Positions 12,601 to 25,599 of a DNA stretch of 64,000 bases are shown here, piece by piece. The stretch's first letter is position 1, and every line of letters begins with the position of its first letter. Origin of the DNA: Gracilariopsis chorda (lineage: Eukaryota; Rhodophyta; Florideophyceae; Gracilariales; Gracilariaceae); assembly GCA_003194525.1 (NCBI GenBank), contig NBIV01000179.1, positions 62,001 through 126,000 on the forward strand. Direction: 5' to 3'. The position numbers were made by a program, and so were the translations under genes. A model generated the notes under the pieces. That model was not told where the DNA came from. It saw only the letters and a list, made by a program, of their open reading frames with translations, and did no database searches.

Positions 12601-13780
12601 CACCACGGACTTCGCCATGGCTTTCGTTGTCTATATTGGACTTATCCCTATGGACTGCCGCTCTATCTGCTTACGGACAGTGGCTCTCAGTTTATCTCCA
12701 AATTCTTTGAGCATGTGTGCTCTGCCTTAGGTCTAAAACATCTCCTTACCATCGTGTACCATCCGCAGACCAATGGACAAGCCAAAAGGTTTAACCGAAC
12801 CATGGCCAAGAGGCTGATTCACTACTTTTCCGAGCATCAATTGGACTGGGATGACTATGTCCAGCCGCTGGTCTATGCATATAAAAACCAAGTGCATAAG
12901 TCCACTTTTACAACTTCTTTTGACATCACCCTCGTACATGCCCCTGCGCCGTACATAGTTAACCTACAGGACTTAGGAGAACCGCAGGACAGAACGGAGG
13001 GAATAACTCCCGCCCAGGCCAAACAGTATTCGCGGAAGCGAATTGATTCTATCTTGAGAGCCACACAGACCACGTTGGACAAAGTGCAAGCGCGCTATAA
13101 GGCCGATTTCGACCAGTCCGTTAGGTTTAAACCACAAGTGGACGTGGGGGATTACGTCCACTTGGACATACCACCAAAGGAAAAGACGAAGACATCACTA
13201 AGAACCTGTTGTCAAAGTCCACTGGGCCCTTCAAGGTACTTAAGCTTGAGCATACAGTTACTATCGACCGAGATGGGCTCCAGGACATAGTCACAATAGA
13301 CTGAATCTCTCTAGCGCCACGTCCACCTTCAACTGAACCATTGCACTCGCGCGCTCTCCCTTCGGTCCGACCCCCACCCTCCATCCCTACGCAATCACTG
13401 GTCAATGACCCTACGGTCCCTCAGGAACTGCAGGTGTCCGCGGATCCAGAAGGACCTTCCCCCGATGGCTACGGTCCCTCAGACGACATGGTACTTCCTG
13501 AAGAATTAACCTACCCTATAGACATTGTTACGCGGACCCCGACGCTGTTCCTTCGGAAGCTGATGAATACGGTCCCTTGAAACAAATGGACTTGCCAGAG
13601 GACGCCGAAATCGACGACCAACCGGAATATGTTCTTGACCGTATCGTCTCCACTGGGCTGACCGACGACGGCGAAGTGCGCTACAAAGTCTGCTGATATG
13701 GCTACGAGCCCAAAGACGATACCTGGCTCCTGAGGTCAGAAATTCCAGACCACTTTGTGGCCCGCTATTGGTCGAAAACA
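9690..13780 (+). pseudogene. pol region of chromovirus B: protease, RT, RNase H, integrase, chromodomain
   Basis: Protease shows LDTGAGPSLVHS. Reverse transcriptase shows the FCIDYRKLNAVTKRDTYPIP block and the palm motif VYLDDVI. RNase H shows YILDTDASATQVG and the later IKTDHHFLRWLL. Integrase has a zinc-binding-like N-terminus (about 12270-12420) and a core with HPQTNGQAKRFNRT. The tail carries a chromodomain (CWYGYEPKDDTWL with preceding LDRIVSTG). This Pol order (RT-RH before IN) is the Ty3/gypsy order. Fossil, several breaks. Confidence 0.85.
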
Positions 13781-14259
13781 GGCCACACGGTGCATGACCT
13801 TAAGGAGAGTGGTATCCCTGGCCACAAATTTGTGCCAACACGGGCCTAGTCCGACTCCACCCAATAGGAACACTGTAGCTGCCCGAACCGCCTCTCCCTT
13901 GCCACCGCCTGGTACGGCCACGGTGCGCGAGGAAACGCCGCGCGCTCACCCCCGCTCGCTGGCCTCAAGCAGGTTCTTCCTAAGGTCCCACTGCGATGAT
14001 GGCCAAATGGTACTTCACATAACTCTGAAGTCCCTGGGTCACCAAGGCCGAAAACCTCAGGAACGAAGCGCGGACGGCTTACCTATAAAGACAGTGCATT
14101 AAAACCCCAGGGACTTGTTTCAAAACCGACCTAGTGGTATTCAAGGGTTGAGATGAAGACCAATGGAGCGCAACAGAAAAGACGCACATCTTGACGATAG
14201 AAGGGCCAAAAAGGGAACCATCGTGTTTACTAAAGACTACTAGCCATAAGAAATACCAC

Positions 14260-16470
14260 TAGGACGATGCAGCCGGTTGAGAAGGGGACCCCGTGCGGGG
14301 GCGCTTTCGAGCTGGAATTTGGGCGGAAGAGGATGAGGCACCACCAGTGGACTCCATGTCCGAAAGGTTAACACCAAAGCGGTTATCAAGGTCTGTCATG
14401 ACACGCTCGGACAACACCTTAGAGTTCTCCTCCAGGATGGTTGCTAAGGCGTCTTTGATTTCTTGGTTACGCTGAACCAGCGAGTGGTACCGTGAAGCCC
14501 GGCAAGCCCAGGATTGAGCGGAACAAAAAGCCTCGACGATACCAGTGGGTTCAAGGATCCCAACGGACGTGCATACCTTCTTCAGGTCATCGAAGGCCAT
14601 TGTAATGACCTCTGGAATGACCGTCACGGGAGGCGGAGGAGGGACCACAGGGGCGCAAACCGGCATGGACGTAGGAGGTTGGGAAGCCAAAGAACCTATG
14701 GAAGCGTCTGGGGGCTCTACAACGGCAACCTCATGCGCCAGCACGAAAGACAGTGCTACCGATGGGGCCGGTACAGGACTGCCGCCTGCTCCCGTACTGT
14801 AGAACGAAGACAATCTTCGTGAAATCTAATAGCCTGAGGGTATTAATCCGGCACGAACTGACGTAGCTCATTCACGGGGACAGCCAGCAATGATTTGGCC
14901 TGGTAAACGTTCCCGTCGTCATTGCCTGAAGGATGTCGCGGGATTGGGAAGAAGGTGTCGGAGTCATAATCGTACCAAAGGAACCCGGGGGTCTGCGCCC
15001 AGTCGACCTGAAGTACATAATCCAATAAGGCCTCTGCCTCTTCACTCTCGTACTCCGTACCCCGGAAAATGTTCTGCACACCCCACTCACATATGAGCCG
15101 CATCAAGTGCCGCGAAAGATGCACGAGTTGGCCTTCAGGACTGGGAAGAACCCGCTCGTTCCAGATACGGCAGTCGGCCTCCCGGACGTTAGCTTGGACC
15201 CATAGCGGGCGGTATCCAGAAAGGCCATCAAACAGAACATGGCCCATTCGGCAAAAAGAACCTGCCAGGTCAGCCAGTGGAGACGTTTAGTGAAGTCCCC
15301 CTGGAGCTGAGAGGTGTGGTAGGCCACCACGGACGGAGAACGGACCATAAGGAGATTCGAAACGTGCCGGATGGCGGCCTCAGGTCCGGCGCTAAGTGAC
15401 GGTAGCGGGAGATATAGAGAAGACCTGCGGGACGGAGGCATATCGTGAAGCTCCACTGGGTGCCAACAGAAGAAGTACTTGACGTTGGTTCGAATACGAC
15501 CATCGGGTTCGATCATATCATTCCAATTTGTCCTGTTCGATAACCAGTACAAGCGGTCCTATGGAGGTCTGAAGCAGACTAACCCCATGAGGCTATGACC
15601 AGGGGGAGGAAAGGGGGCCTTAAGGTCGCCATGCATCGAGTACAAGTCCTCCAGGACTTTGTTTACTCTCCGTTGGTAATCAGACGCCTTGCCGCAGTGG
15701 CCTAGGGCATATCCGGTGGGACCAGAGCGCGGCAACGCGCGACCGAACGGGCATCAGCAGGAAGGTGGAGCCAACGGTTGTACCAGGGGCGCTCTTGGGA
15801 GTTTTTCTTCGCACGGGCATAGTAGGGGATCGCAGCAAACCGCCGGGCGTCTAAGTATTGGTCAGCATACCCCACGAACTCGGCGACCGAACTGGGTAGA
15901 TGGGTACTCCTCACGGCCATAGGATTCTGACCCAAGGTGCGGTCGTACTGGTCCCCGGGGTGGGCACATGCACTGCTGGGGACCAGAGCCATGTTGGTCG
16001 AGTCTACAGTTATTGCCACCCGAGGAATACACTCGAAGCCTTCATAGTCCACGAGGTAGCCATAGGAACCTTCATATGTCCCCGAGGACGTGGCGTAGAC
16101 GCGATCGACAAGCCGGAACAGCGGACACGGCGCCAGGGGAGACCAACAGTCAGGAATCTGAAAGGCCAAGAGAATGCACCACGATCTACAGAAAGGGCGG
16201 GTATAGTGGATGCACCAAGGCAGTATGCGAAGAAAAGAGAGACCAGAAGGACAAGGTAATCTAGAGGGAAGTATGGGCGTCCGCGCCAGGGGTCGGTGAA
16301 ATGAAGGAGCACGAGGAGCCCCCTGCAGTTGAGACTCACTAGTTAATAAGGCCCCCTCGTAGGAGACCAATGGCATGGTAGCGGCCACGTGCCACTTGCC
16401 CAGAAAGCAAACAAATGGACGCAAACTGGTATCGCCGCCGTGCGTGCTGTGGAAGGGCCAACTAGCCATG
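14260..16470 (-). pseudogene. Opposite-strand coding region of chromovirus B
   Basis: Minus-strand coding sequence fills almost all of the space between the chromodomain and the 3' LTR. Motifs shared in the same order with the antisense region of element A: a GYLVDYEGFE patch, VVAYHTSQLQ followed by FAEWAM, LLDYVLQVDWAQTP, and NELRQFVPD. The C-terminal part contains a helical, Lys/Glu-rich segment and ends in an Arg/Ser/Pro-rich tail (PARKRPRTGSPSQP), which could be a nuclear-localisation signal (inference). Its 5' end lies about 150 bases from the 3' LTR, so transcription from that LTR toward pol is conceivable. No known domain is recognised. Fossil, a few breaks. Confidence 0.6.
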
Positions 16471-16605
16471 TCAACCAGGAGGCAAGAGACCTAATCGGGG
16501 GAGAGAATACGAGAACAACACCCCCATTGGGCGGGAGTAAAGAACGCCAGCGGAAGAAAAGGATAGCTTACTGACGTGGAAGTGGCCGACGTGACGTCGG
16601 ATCTT

Positions 16606-16616
16606 AAGGGGGGAGG
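16606..16616 (+). other. Polypurine tract of chromovirus B
   Basis: AAGGGGGGAGG sits two bases before the TGTAGGAG start of the 3' LTR, the expected position for the plus-strand primer. Confidence 0.7.
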
Positions 16617-16618
16617 TC

Positions 16619-16710
16619 TGTAGGAGAACGAACATTGGGCAGGTGCAGTGGTGAAGTATCCATGGGGCTAGGCTGGCAGAGGTCCGAACATTGCTGGACG
16701 AAAATTCCAC
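16619..16710 (+). repeat. 3' LTR of chromovirus B, truncated
   Basis: It matches the first 90 or so bases of the 5' LTR, then similarity stops abruptly. The following bases belong to another element. Confidence 0.8.
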
Positions 16711-19700
16711 GAGAATGGACGGTGCCACCTTACATTTAAAGAGCTGAAGCCCACGAATCTTCTTTTCAGGAAACAGTTATCGTATCGATATCATCGCCTT
16801 AACGATTCATCGAATGATCGATCGTCACGAGGAACGGGAAATTTTCGGGAACTCTATCAAAAGAATGAGTCTCACCTTATGGCAACGTTTTACTGGTGAA
16901 GATCCAATCTTGGTTCTTGAATTTTTCAAGAAGTTCGTTCAGGAGGCTGATATTCTCGGGATGAGTGAAGCACAAGTGTATGTCGCTCTTCCGTACTTTC
17001 TGGCCGGTATGGCTGAAGATCAGTTCAATTCCGTTCTTGGATGTTCCCGTGCATCAGAGTGTAGGGTACCCTGTTGGCCAGAAGCCTTTCAATACCTCCT
17101 AAAGGCCTACGCAACTGGTAATGCTATACAGGATGCGATAATCGCTTTGCGCGATACAAGGCAGAAGCCTGGAGAGACCGAAACGGTTTATTTGACGCGT
17201 TTGAATAAAGCGTTTCACCGTTGTGGTAATGTGTGTTCCACCCAAGAACGCTGCAACATGTTTTTTGATAGTCTTGATGCTGCTACCTGAGCTTTGGTTG
17301 CTTGCCATCTCGAAGTAAGACGGATAGTTACTACCTACCTCGAATTGTTTCAATTTGCCCAAGCCGAGGGAGATACTTATCGTGCTCGACATCGGTCGAT
17401 AACTAGACCATCGAGAGCCCTTCACGTAAAAGAATCATCCACTTTATCGCTATTGCGCGATAGAACCGCAACCGGTGATAACGGCAACACCCATTTTGCT
17501 GGAAGTGACCCAGACTCGTTGGGAACTACGGATCTCCCGTCAACATCGACTGCAACCGATGGAGAGCCTGCGTGTTATGGAGGCTTTCGAGTTCCAGCAG
17601 CCCCGCTCGCTTATGCGAATAACGGTACGCGTCACACCAGCTTGGGTTGGAAGGAAACAACACAAATTCGAGTGGAAAATCGACCATCTGATGCTTCGGC
17701 CCAGCTGATACGTTTTATATGCTACCTACATGGTCATATGGCACCCAAATGCACATTCCCCACGCAGGACGGGTTGAAGATCATCGCAAAGTACGAAGCC
17801 CTCACGCCTGAGGAGAAGACTCGTGTTAGGAATCGGTCATACGAACAGCAGAAGTTTTTACAATCATACCTGCATCAGGTGTCAGCAGACGATGTCGTTC
17901 GAGCACCTAACTTTGGTAACCAGGTTGAAGACGGAGTACCTGCAATTGGGGTTCAATCGGGATCCCCCAAAGTGGTCCAACTACCGAATTTGGTGCAGCC
18001 CGCTTCGAAAAACTAATCTTGGGAGTTTTGTCTTCGAGAGGGGTGTCTTCTGAGCCGACTTTGAAGACGACCGAGGCGGAACAGCTTCGTTCTCCAGCTG
18101 TTAGAATTCTTGCAGGGACGATGGCTGAAACAAACGTTGACTCAGACCAGTTAATGGTTCTAGGCTGACCGTGGTTAGGTTCCTGTAATCTCCGTATCCC
18201 AGATAGAGTCTTGGTGATGGCCAAGAGAAACTAAAAAGTTTATGCCGACCTTGGCCTCTCCAACCATTTCATGGTTCGACAGTTGTCTGTTCTTGATTCT
18301 GGAGCAGCACCCAACTTGATCCACGCAGATTTAGTACCACCGACACTTCGCGGTAACATTAGCTTTGGACCCACTATGGATATCGCCGACGCAAATAAAA
18401 ATCAGCTGAGAACTTGTGGGTATATATCACTTCTTGCGAGATTAGGAACATGTATGGTACAATTAAACTTCGTTTTATGCAAAAGCTCGCAGCAGCGGTA
18501 ATAAGCGGTTGTGATTTCTGTGATCGCTTTGTTGAAGATATTTGCCCTCGTGTGAAAACATTGGAGACGGAGAACGGATCAACCATGCAGATTGTACGGA
18601 AACCGTTGAAACGCGCTATGCGTAAGCGTTTTCCGATACCGGTCGCACAGAAGGTTACCGATATGAACCCGGTTTCCACGAAGCTTCGTATTTGGAATTC
18701 CGTTTCAATATCACCGAAGTCACAGACCTGGGTGTCAGCTGTTACCAAACAGCATGGTGTGCACATCTTTCAACGGTTACTTTCACTTTACCACAATCGT
18801 CAACTTTCATATGCGAATGGTTTTGTCTCGGTTGAACCCGACAAACCTTTTCAGGTCTTGGTTGCTAACTTTGGCCAGACTACCCAGTGGTTAGTCAAAA
18901 ACGAAGTAATTGGTTTCGTTGTTCCGCACCTGGGAGCAATCGCTCCGACGAAGTTACCTGTTGCTGAGGTTTTCGGTATCGCAGAACCTAAGGAGGGGGA
19001 GAGTGCTGGCGAAGCCGAAATCGCGCAAGCGAAGACCAGATACTCGGATTCAGTACCAATGGAACCCCGAAAGGGTATTGCACTGCCCAGTTGTGAACAG
19101 AAGGACCCTGTCGAGGAGTTGGAAAACTTGGATTTAATTCATGTCCTTGGGACATATCGCGAAAGATTGCGAGATACGCTGCGGAAGTTTACATCCATTT
19201 GGGACGGACGGCTCCCTCGGAAAAATAGGAATAACGGAAGACCGTATTAATCTCCTTCCAGATACAAGGCCAATCGCACAACACTACCATTGGGCAGGGC
19301 CGAAAGCTCGGGAAGAAGAAAAATATCAAGTCGAGAAGATGCTACGCGCTGGCGTGATAGAGCCTGCTCAATCGTCATGGGCTTCACCATTCGTGTTGGT
19401 TCCGAAACCCGATGAATCTTGAGGGTTCTGTATTGAGTACCGACGTCTTCATGCGGTTACCGTCAAGGACGTTTATCCAATTCCTCGGATGGACGAATAT
19501 CTCGACTCACTTGGGAATGCTGCGCTGCTCACTGCCTTAGACACCAACTGGGGTCATTGGCAAGTTCCAATCCGAGACGATGATAGCGATAAAAACGCAA
19601 TTGTGTGTCACCAAGGATTGTCTCGGTTCAAACGGATGCCGTTGGGGCTTACTAATGCATCCGCTACGTTCCAACGTGCTATCCATATATTCTTAGCTTG

Positions 19701-21010
19701 ATTCAAATGGGAACCCTGCTTAGTATACCTGTACGATATCATTGTGTTTTCCGATAATGCAGATGACCACTTAACCCATGTATGCGACTTCATGCGTGTA
19801 TTGCGCGATGCAGGAATAACTCTTAACTTGAAGAAATGCGAGTTCTTTACAGATTGTGTGAAATATCTTGGACATATCATTTGTCCAGGTCAACTCTCTG
19901 CGAATGAAGTTCGAGTTAAATCGCTTAAGAATGCGAAGTATCCGGTAATTAATACTGAACCAAGATCCTTCCCTGGATTATGTAAAGTATACCAACGTTT
20001 CGTACCCGGTTTTGCGGACATCTCAGCTTCCATTAACAGGCTCCTAACCAAGAGACAGCCAGTGAACTTGGTACCTTTTGGTGTGGCAGAATCTACTGCT
20101 TTCTCCAAGCTTGTGGATTCTGTTACCTCACCACCAATCTTGGCTCTTCCTAAACTTGGGCTCCCCTATGAAGTGGACACTGGTGCCAGTGATAACCAGA
20201 TTGGTGGTGCACTATTTCAGATCACAGCAGAGGGTGTGAGAAATCCCATCGGATACTGGTCGAGAAGTTTAAACGTGCATGAACGTAACTACTTGGTTTC
20301 TGAGAAAGAGTGTCCTGCCATTGTATGGGCATTGACAAAGCTCTGACCCTACCGTATGGGTACTAACTTTAAGGTATATACGGATCACACGTGTCTCCGT
20401 TGGCTTTTGGAGATCACAGAACCTTCCGGTCGTTTGATGCGTTGGCGCTTACGCCTATCAGGGGTTGATTTCGATATACTATGCAAGAAAGGATCCTCTA
20501 ATGCTCATGCCGATGCTTTATCCCGACTGGGAACTAATGCAGAAGCAGAACCGTCAGCAGACGTGGATATACCATGCTTCATGGTTGGAGACCTACATGG
20601 AAGTGGAAAAATTCTTTCGGATGATGTATGTGACGACGTAATGTTTAAAGAAAGCTCGGAACCACCGGCTGGTTCATTTCTACCTTTTGCTCCGGAGGAG
20701 AACAACAATTTGATTCGTTTTGCTCGCAGACTCGAGCACCTCTCAATGGAGGAGATCGAATACCGTTCGTGGTGAATGATGAGGGCTATCTTGTTAGATT
20801 GGTCAAATCTACACCACAAATTGTGGTACCGCACTCATTGCAACAGCGCGTATTACATATATCCCATAATGGGAAGTAGGAGCTCACCCTGGAAGACTAA
20901 AGTTATACTTGACCCTCAGAAAGAACTTCTACTGGCCCACAATGGCATCTGATTGCTATGCAGTTCGCCGTTCTTGTATGGAATGTGTTAAGAATAACGT
21001 GAAGCTACGT
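16711..21010 (+). mobile_element. Element C (Ty3/gypsy), gag to start of integrase
   Basis: The gag capsid-like domain is at about 16850-17280 (WQRFTGEDPILVLEFFKKF) and is clearly related to the capsid domain of element B. The protease region is at about 18260-18480 (VLDSGAAPNLIHADLV). Reverse transcriptase is at about 19290-19890 (YRRLHAVTVKDVYPIPRMDE; LKKCEFF and YLGHIICPG downstream). RNase H is at about 20160-20540 (EVDTGASDNQIGGALFQ). The zinc-binding start of integrase is near 20830-21010. The integrase core, any chromodomain and both LTRs were not found, so the copy is truncated as well as broken (roughly ten breaks). It abuts the cut 3' LTR of element B. Confidence 0.8.
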
Positions 21011-24000
21011 AAGTACTCTAAGAATTTTAGTAAATGTATGCGAGCTGTTTACTCCTCTCGATGTGAAAGTGTCCCAGATGGCCACGACCATAGATCGTCA
21101 ACCATGAAAAATAGTGTTTCGTGACTTCTTTCACACCATAAGAGTTGAGACTTTCTACTTGTCTCATGACCTCCTTCAGCCAGATGCCTGTCTCATTGAA
21201 TCCATCAGGGACTATGGGGAACGAATTTGCCGTGCCAGACGCCCACCCCATGCAATGTAGGCGTCTGTCATAGAGCAGTTTGCGGGATTCCCGTATGAAT
21301 TTCTGATCATGAAGATTCGCCATGTTTGTTCATTGCACAAGGCTGTCTGGGTTCCGGAGTTGCGAAGAAGCTGCCTTCTTGTTTATGGCGTGAGCGGAAG
21401 AAGCACGAGTGTTTGCGTAGGTTTATGATAAGATGATTACTTCAAGAATTGCGCGAGGACGGTGCACGTTGAGAGGGAGGTGATTTATTGCAGTGGTCCT
21501 TGCTCTTATGTAGAGGCCAGAGGCCTGGCCGCTACGCTGCAGCGCCCTGTAAGTTTAGAGAGCGGTGACATGAATCTTTTTGTTTTTGGTGGCACTGCCA
21601 CCGTGCACTAGGTACCCAGGGCGTGGCGTGTACACGTGTAGCGCTGGCTCTTGGCAGACTGCAGCAGGAGGGCGCATGTACACTTGTACAAATACGTTCT
21701 TCATTTAGTACAGTAGAATAATTATAGGACAGCTTTCGTAGCAGCCAGCGATATAGTCTGCTGAGCTCACGCCCCAGCTTCTAAATCAAGTGCGCCGTAC
21801 TCTTGGTGGCTTCAGAACTCTAGTTCTGCTATTGCAACAAAAGTCCTCCCGGGCTTACTCCAGTTTCGACGCCAACAATGCAGGCTATTCCCTGCTCAAC
21901 TATGAGCGAGGTCCACCTGGTGCCCAACACTCGTCAGGTATTACCTGTTCAGTCCTCGCCGCCACCAGCCTTCCACTACTGGTAGTGCGCGTTGCTCTGT
22001 CACTTAGTCCATTGGGCTACTTTTAACTCTGCGGTCTAGGTAGACAGTCGACCTATTATGTGCACCACGACACTTGGGTGCGGACGTGAACCCTTGTTTG
22101 TGAGCCTCGCTCAATTTGAGTGCCAGATGGCGCAGCCATAGCATATGTACACTTCTGGGCTTTAAACCAATCTAAGAGATATCCTGCTCTCCCGTTGTCA
22201 CTCGTTGGGTGTGCGGTCGTAACGTCGTCCAAGAGGCAGGCATAGGCCCCGACCCGGGCGCTGGTCCAATCTCGTGGTTGTGCGCACGTTCGCCATCGGC
22301 ACGCGACGTTTCTGGTCGACCGATAGGTCTTGTGTCGTTTCTTACACGTTGGTGGTACCACTATGAGACGCTTGTTTTTGGGGAGCTGTGGGCCTCGCCC
22401 AATAGTGGTACTTTCGTTGAAAACATAGAATCAAGCTCGGGATTTGAAATATTCTTATCCTCATATGCTTCTCCTGCCAGTCTCGACCTGCTGTTAGCTC
22501 TGCTAAAAGCGTCTGTTCTCCCATGTAATGCACTAAGCTACAACAGGTAATGAGAAGGGAGAGTAGTGCTTTACTATCTTTACCAATACCCTACCGGGCG
22601 AGGGATTTTTCTTGGCAGGGACACTGGCAGGAGATGCTATCTCCGAAGGCCTTAATGGTCAGACCTCTGACAGCGCATTAGACTCTCCCGGTGAGTTGTG
22701 ATTTTCTGTGGCCTGCCAAGTTCCACACAAACCAAAACGAGGTGCACGCTTTCCTACGAAACGTCCAGGAGAGGTTACAATCAGGAAATATGTTCTCACC
22801 AGTAAACATTCTCTAGATTTTGGCGGATGCTGGCTCAGCAAGACTTACTCTGCTATCAATAATCGAGATGCAGTTCGAGCTGAACGATGGGGCACCCTGT
22901 CTCCGAGAAATCGCAGAGCGCACCTCAGCCGAACCATTTTTATGGAGTGATTACTCGCCCTCGGAATATTTCTAGTCTCCATTCGATTCCTGTTGGTGCT
23001 CAGGTAGCGAACGATATCAGCGGTCAGAGTAAAAACGTTCCCGTAAGGGGCAAATGGCAATAGAGGCCGTGGGTCACAGAGGCAAGCTTCCCGTAAATGG
23101 TCGACTACACGCAGCTTCCCATAGAGTAGCGGGAAGTTGTTCTCAACCCAGGTTCTTGCGATAGGCATAAAATGCCTTATCTCAATACGAATAAAAACAG
23201 CGGGGGTGTAGAGGTGCTTTTTTGGAGCGCAGATGCAGAGCGTGTAGGAGTAGGGAAAGGTTTCTGCGTAGAGGTTTCAGGTGGTCGGTCCAGACGCCAA
23301 GCGAAAAGCGAGGGTTGTTCAACGACACAAGGATGTTCAAGAAGCCCCTAGCTTACACGAAACTAAGGAGTGCCAAAGCGGGGAGAGGATATAAGGAATT
23401 TCTTTCTGAGTGGTAACAAATGCGCAAGGGTATGTCGGATTACCAGAAGCAAAATTGGAGTAAGAAAGTCCAGTTCAGTGAGCGGTAGCGTTGTTCTATG
23501 CGGCATTCGTTTAAAGATGCACAGCAAAACCAAGGCGAAAGACTGCGGAGGTAAGCGCAAAGATAGCTTCATGGAAGACGCAACGGTGCGAGAGAAACAC
23601 AGCTTCAGTTTTACAGCGCTGGGAAATACCAGCAGCATTTGTGGTGTATGACGCTGAAGGTGGCTGCAAGAACCAAGATGGTAGTGTGTCAAACCAGGCA
23701 ATGCGCGAGCCCAGTGCATGGTCTGAGAGAAAGGGAAGCCACCCTCAGTGATTGGGAGGGCGGTGAGTTTCAGCGTCCATGCTGCACAGGGGCGAGATAC
23801 TAAGAATGATAAGCATACAGGAAGCCGATGGGGAGAGAGAATGGACTAACGATAGTGTTAAAATGTTGCCAACCTATACCTAATTCGAAGTCTCAGCTGG
23901 TGAATGGCATCCAAGTTGTAAAAACAGAAGAAATGGGCAGGTTGCGAAAATCGTATAACGCTTCTTCGAAATGTGGTGCATCAGAAGTTAATTGTTAGAA

Positions 24001-24840
24001 AGCTTGGTTGCAACCCTTACTGATGCCACGTGTTCGGTTGTCAAAGGTTACGAAATAGGGTTAATAACAATTGCTTCCAAAGTTACTTGAGAGAGGCAGA
24101 AATGGGAGAATGCTTCCCCACTTCACACCAATCGGGGAGTATTTCCTCAAATACTCTTTTCCAGTGACGGAATGGGTGAACCACATGCGATATATTGACA
24201 TCGTAATTAGCGGGCGAGTGGCAAACCACGTCAACGGCGTAAGTTGTACGCGTTGTTTGACGCGTCGCACGCGAGCAGCAAACAGGGCAACGAAAATGGA
24301 GTACCGATAATGAAGCAGTTTCTGTGTGTGTCTAGCCGGTTTGCAAACACATTTGCAGCAGACACAGGTATAATAAGAGGAAAAGAGAGGGCGGAGAGGG
24401 CACAAGAAGAAGCGTCATTGCTCGGAGAGAGAGAAAAAGGAAACACGGTAAAGAGCATTGGTGTCTCGTCGAGAGGAGGGGAAGCGCGGTGAGAACGTAG
24501 GGTGGGCGTTCTTCACTGCAATGGTACTATGAAAAGACATGGAGCTAACCCTCTCGGCAATGAAAATCTGCAAAGATTTCGCCCACCAGAGGTCTTGCCA
24601 TAAGGCACGAAATAAGCAGATTCTACTCGCCATATTTCGACTTACCCTCCCGTCATTGCGTATGTGGGGTTATTCTAGAAACACCCAACTGCCCGCACTT
24701 CCCGGTTGAAGCTCAACTGCCCTGTGACAAGTCCAAAGGCGCGTCGGCGGCAACCACCGCCGAATCGTTTTCCTTTTCTCTACCCTCTAACAGCACCATG
24801 CGTAGTCTCCATGCAGCAATTATCAGCACACTACTTTCAA
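21011..24840. other. No gene recognised
   Basis: Short open frames occur on both strands, but none shows a domain, a signal peptide or a stable reading frame. The part at 21500-22550 has the texture of LTR or leader sequence, but I found no matching second copy in the window. I see nothing else to name here. Confidence 0.5.
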
Positions 24841-24843
24841 TAT

Positions 24844-25546
24844 CTATCGCTTTCTCAAATGCCATACAATGACACCTGTGTCCGGCAGGTCCATATTCAC
24901 CCCAATCCTACTACTGCTGTGATTGCACATGTTCTTTACACTCTTCTGATTCGTCACATCACCAAATGGAGCATGATTCTTCAACACTGCAGCCAGAGCT
25001 CCACAAGCATTGGCGTTCGAGTTTTTCACGAAACGTACAGGCGTTTCAAGTGGCGCTGTTTCCCAGAGATTTGATGCAATGATCAGTTTCCTGCAGCGTT
25101 TGCTATATTTCGCAAACAACCTGCGTTTAACATTCTTCCAGCTGGACTATACTGTTAACTGTTGAGTACAAGATGGGGTCAATTGTCTGCATCGTCATTC
25201 TTAAAATCTTTCCATGGGTCTGCGAAATACAACCCGAAACTCTTTCTTTCGTGTAAAGTCCCCGGCAAAAATTGTTGAAGAACAGTAACTCCAAAGGACA
25301 CATATCGGTATTTATGAAGCTCTGTTTGGCCAACTGACTATTCAGAGACCTGTATCCCACGACTCCAGGTTTGATGTTGAAAGCGATATTGCCATTGCTA
25401 TATAGTCCTGTTCGACTATGAGTGTCTCTAACCTCTCTGGTTGCCTCCTTGAATCTCTCGTTCATTGAGGAATTACAGGTTTGAAGGAAATGCGAGGTGA
25501 TAGCAGGCAGTTGCACAATTATAATGTTGATTTCTTTGCAATACAT
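24844..25546 (-). pseudogene. Unassigned minus-strand coding-like stretch
   Basis: Two consecutive minus-strand frames (25546-25127, then 25119-24844, in different frames) give natural-looking protein, including YRSLNSQLAKQSFINTDMCP in the first and FVKNSNANACGALAAVLKNH in the second. I recognise no family. It could be a decayed gene, an unspliced gene or chance. Confidence 0.25.
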
Positions 25547-25599
25547 GATCTATTCATCTCCTCTGCGTGAGCTGCTGTCATAGAGTAGGATCTGACCAC

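Larger units (their letters stand above)
6704..16710 (+). mobile_element. Chromovirus B (Ty3/gypsy), nearly full-length fossil
   Basis: Parts in order: 5' LTR 6704-7108, primer-binding-site candidate at 7111, leader, gag about 7440-9540, protease about 9760-10010, reverse transcriptase about 10640-11300, RNase H about 11490-11880, integrase about 12270-13250, chromodomain about 13620-13770, opposite-strand coding region about 16470-14260, polypurine tract 16606-16616, and a 3' LTR start at 16619. The 3' LTR stops matching the 5' LTR after 16710, where element C sequence begins. The first 90 bases of the two LTRs match closely, with several substitutions and small gaps, so the insertion is not very recent. 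The copy is broken (roughly ten breaks). Confidence 0.85.

Noticed and set aside
14300-14820. Plus-strand frames between the chromodomain and 3' LTR of element B as an envelope-like gene
   Set aside because: The plus-strand frames are short and unconserved. The minus strand carries the motifs shared with element A.
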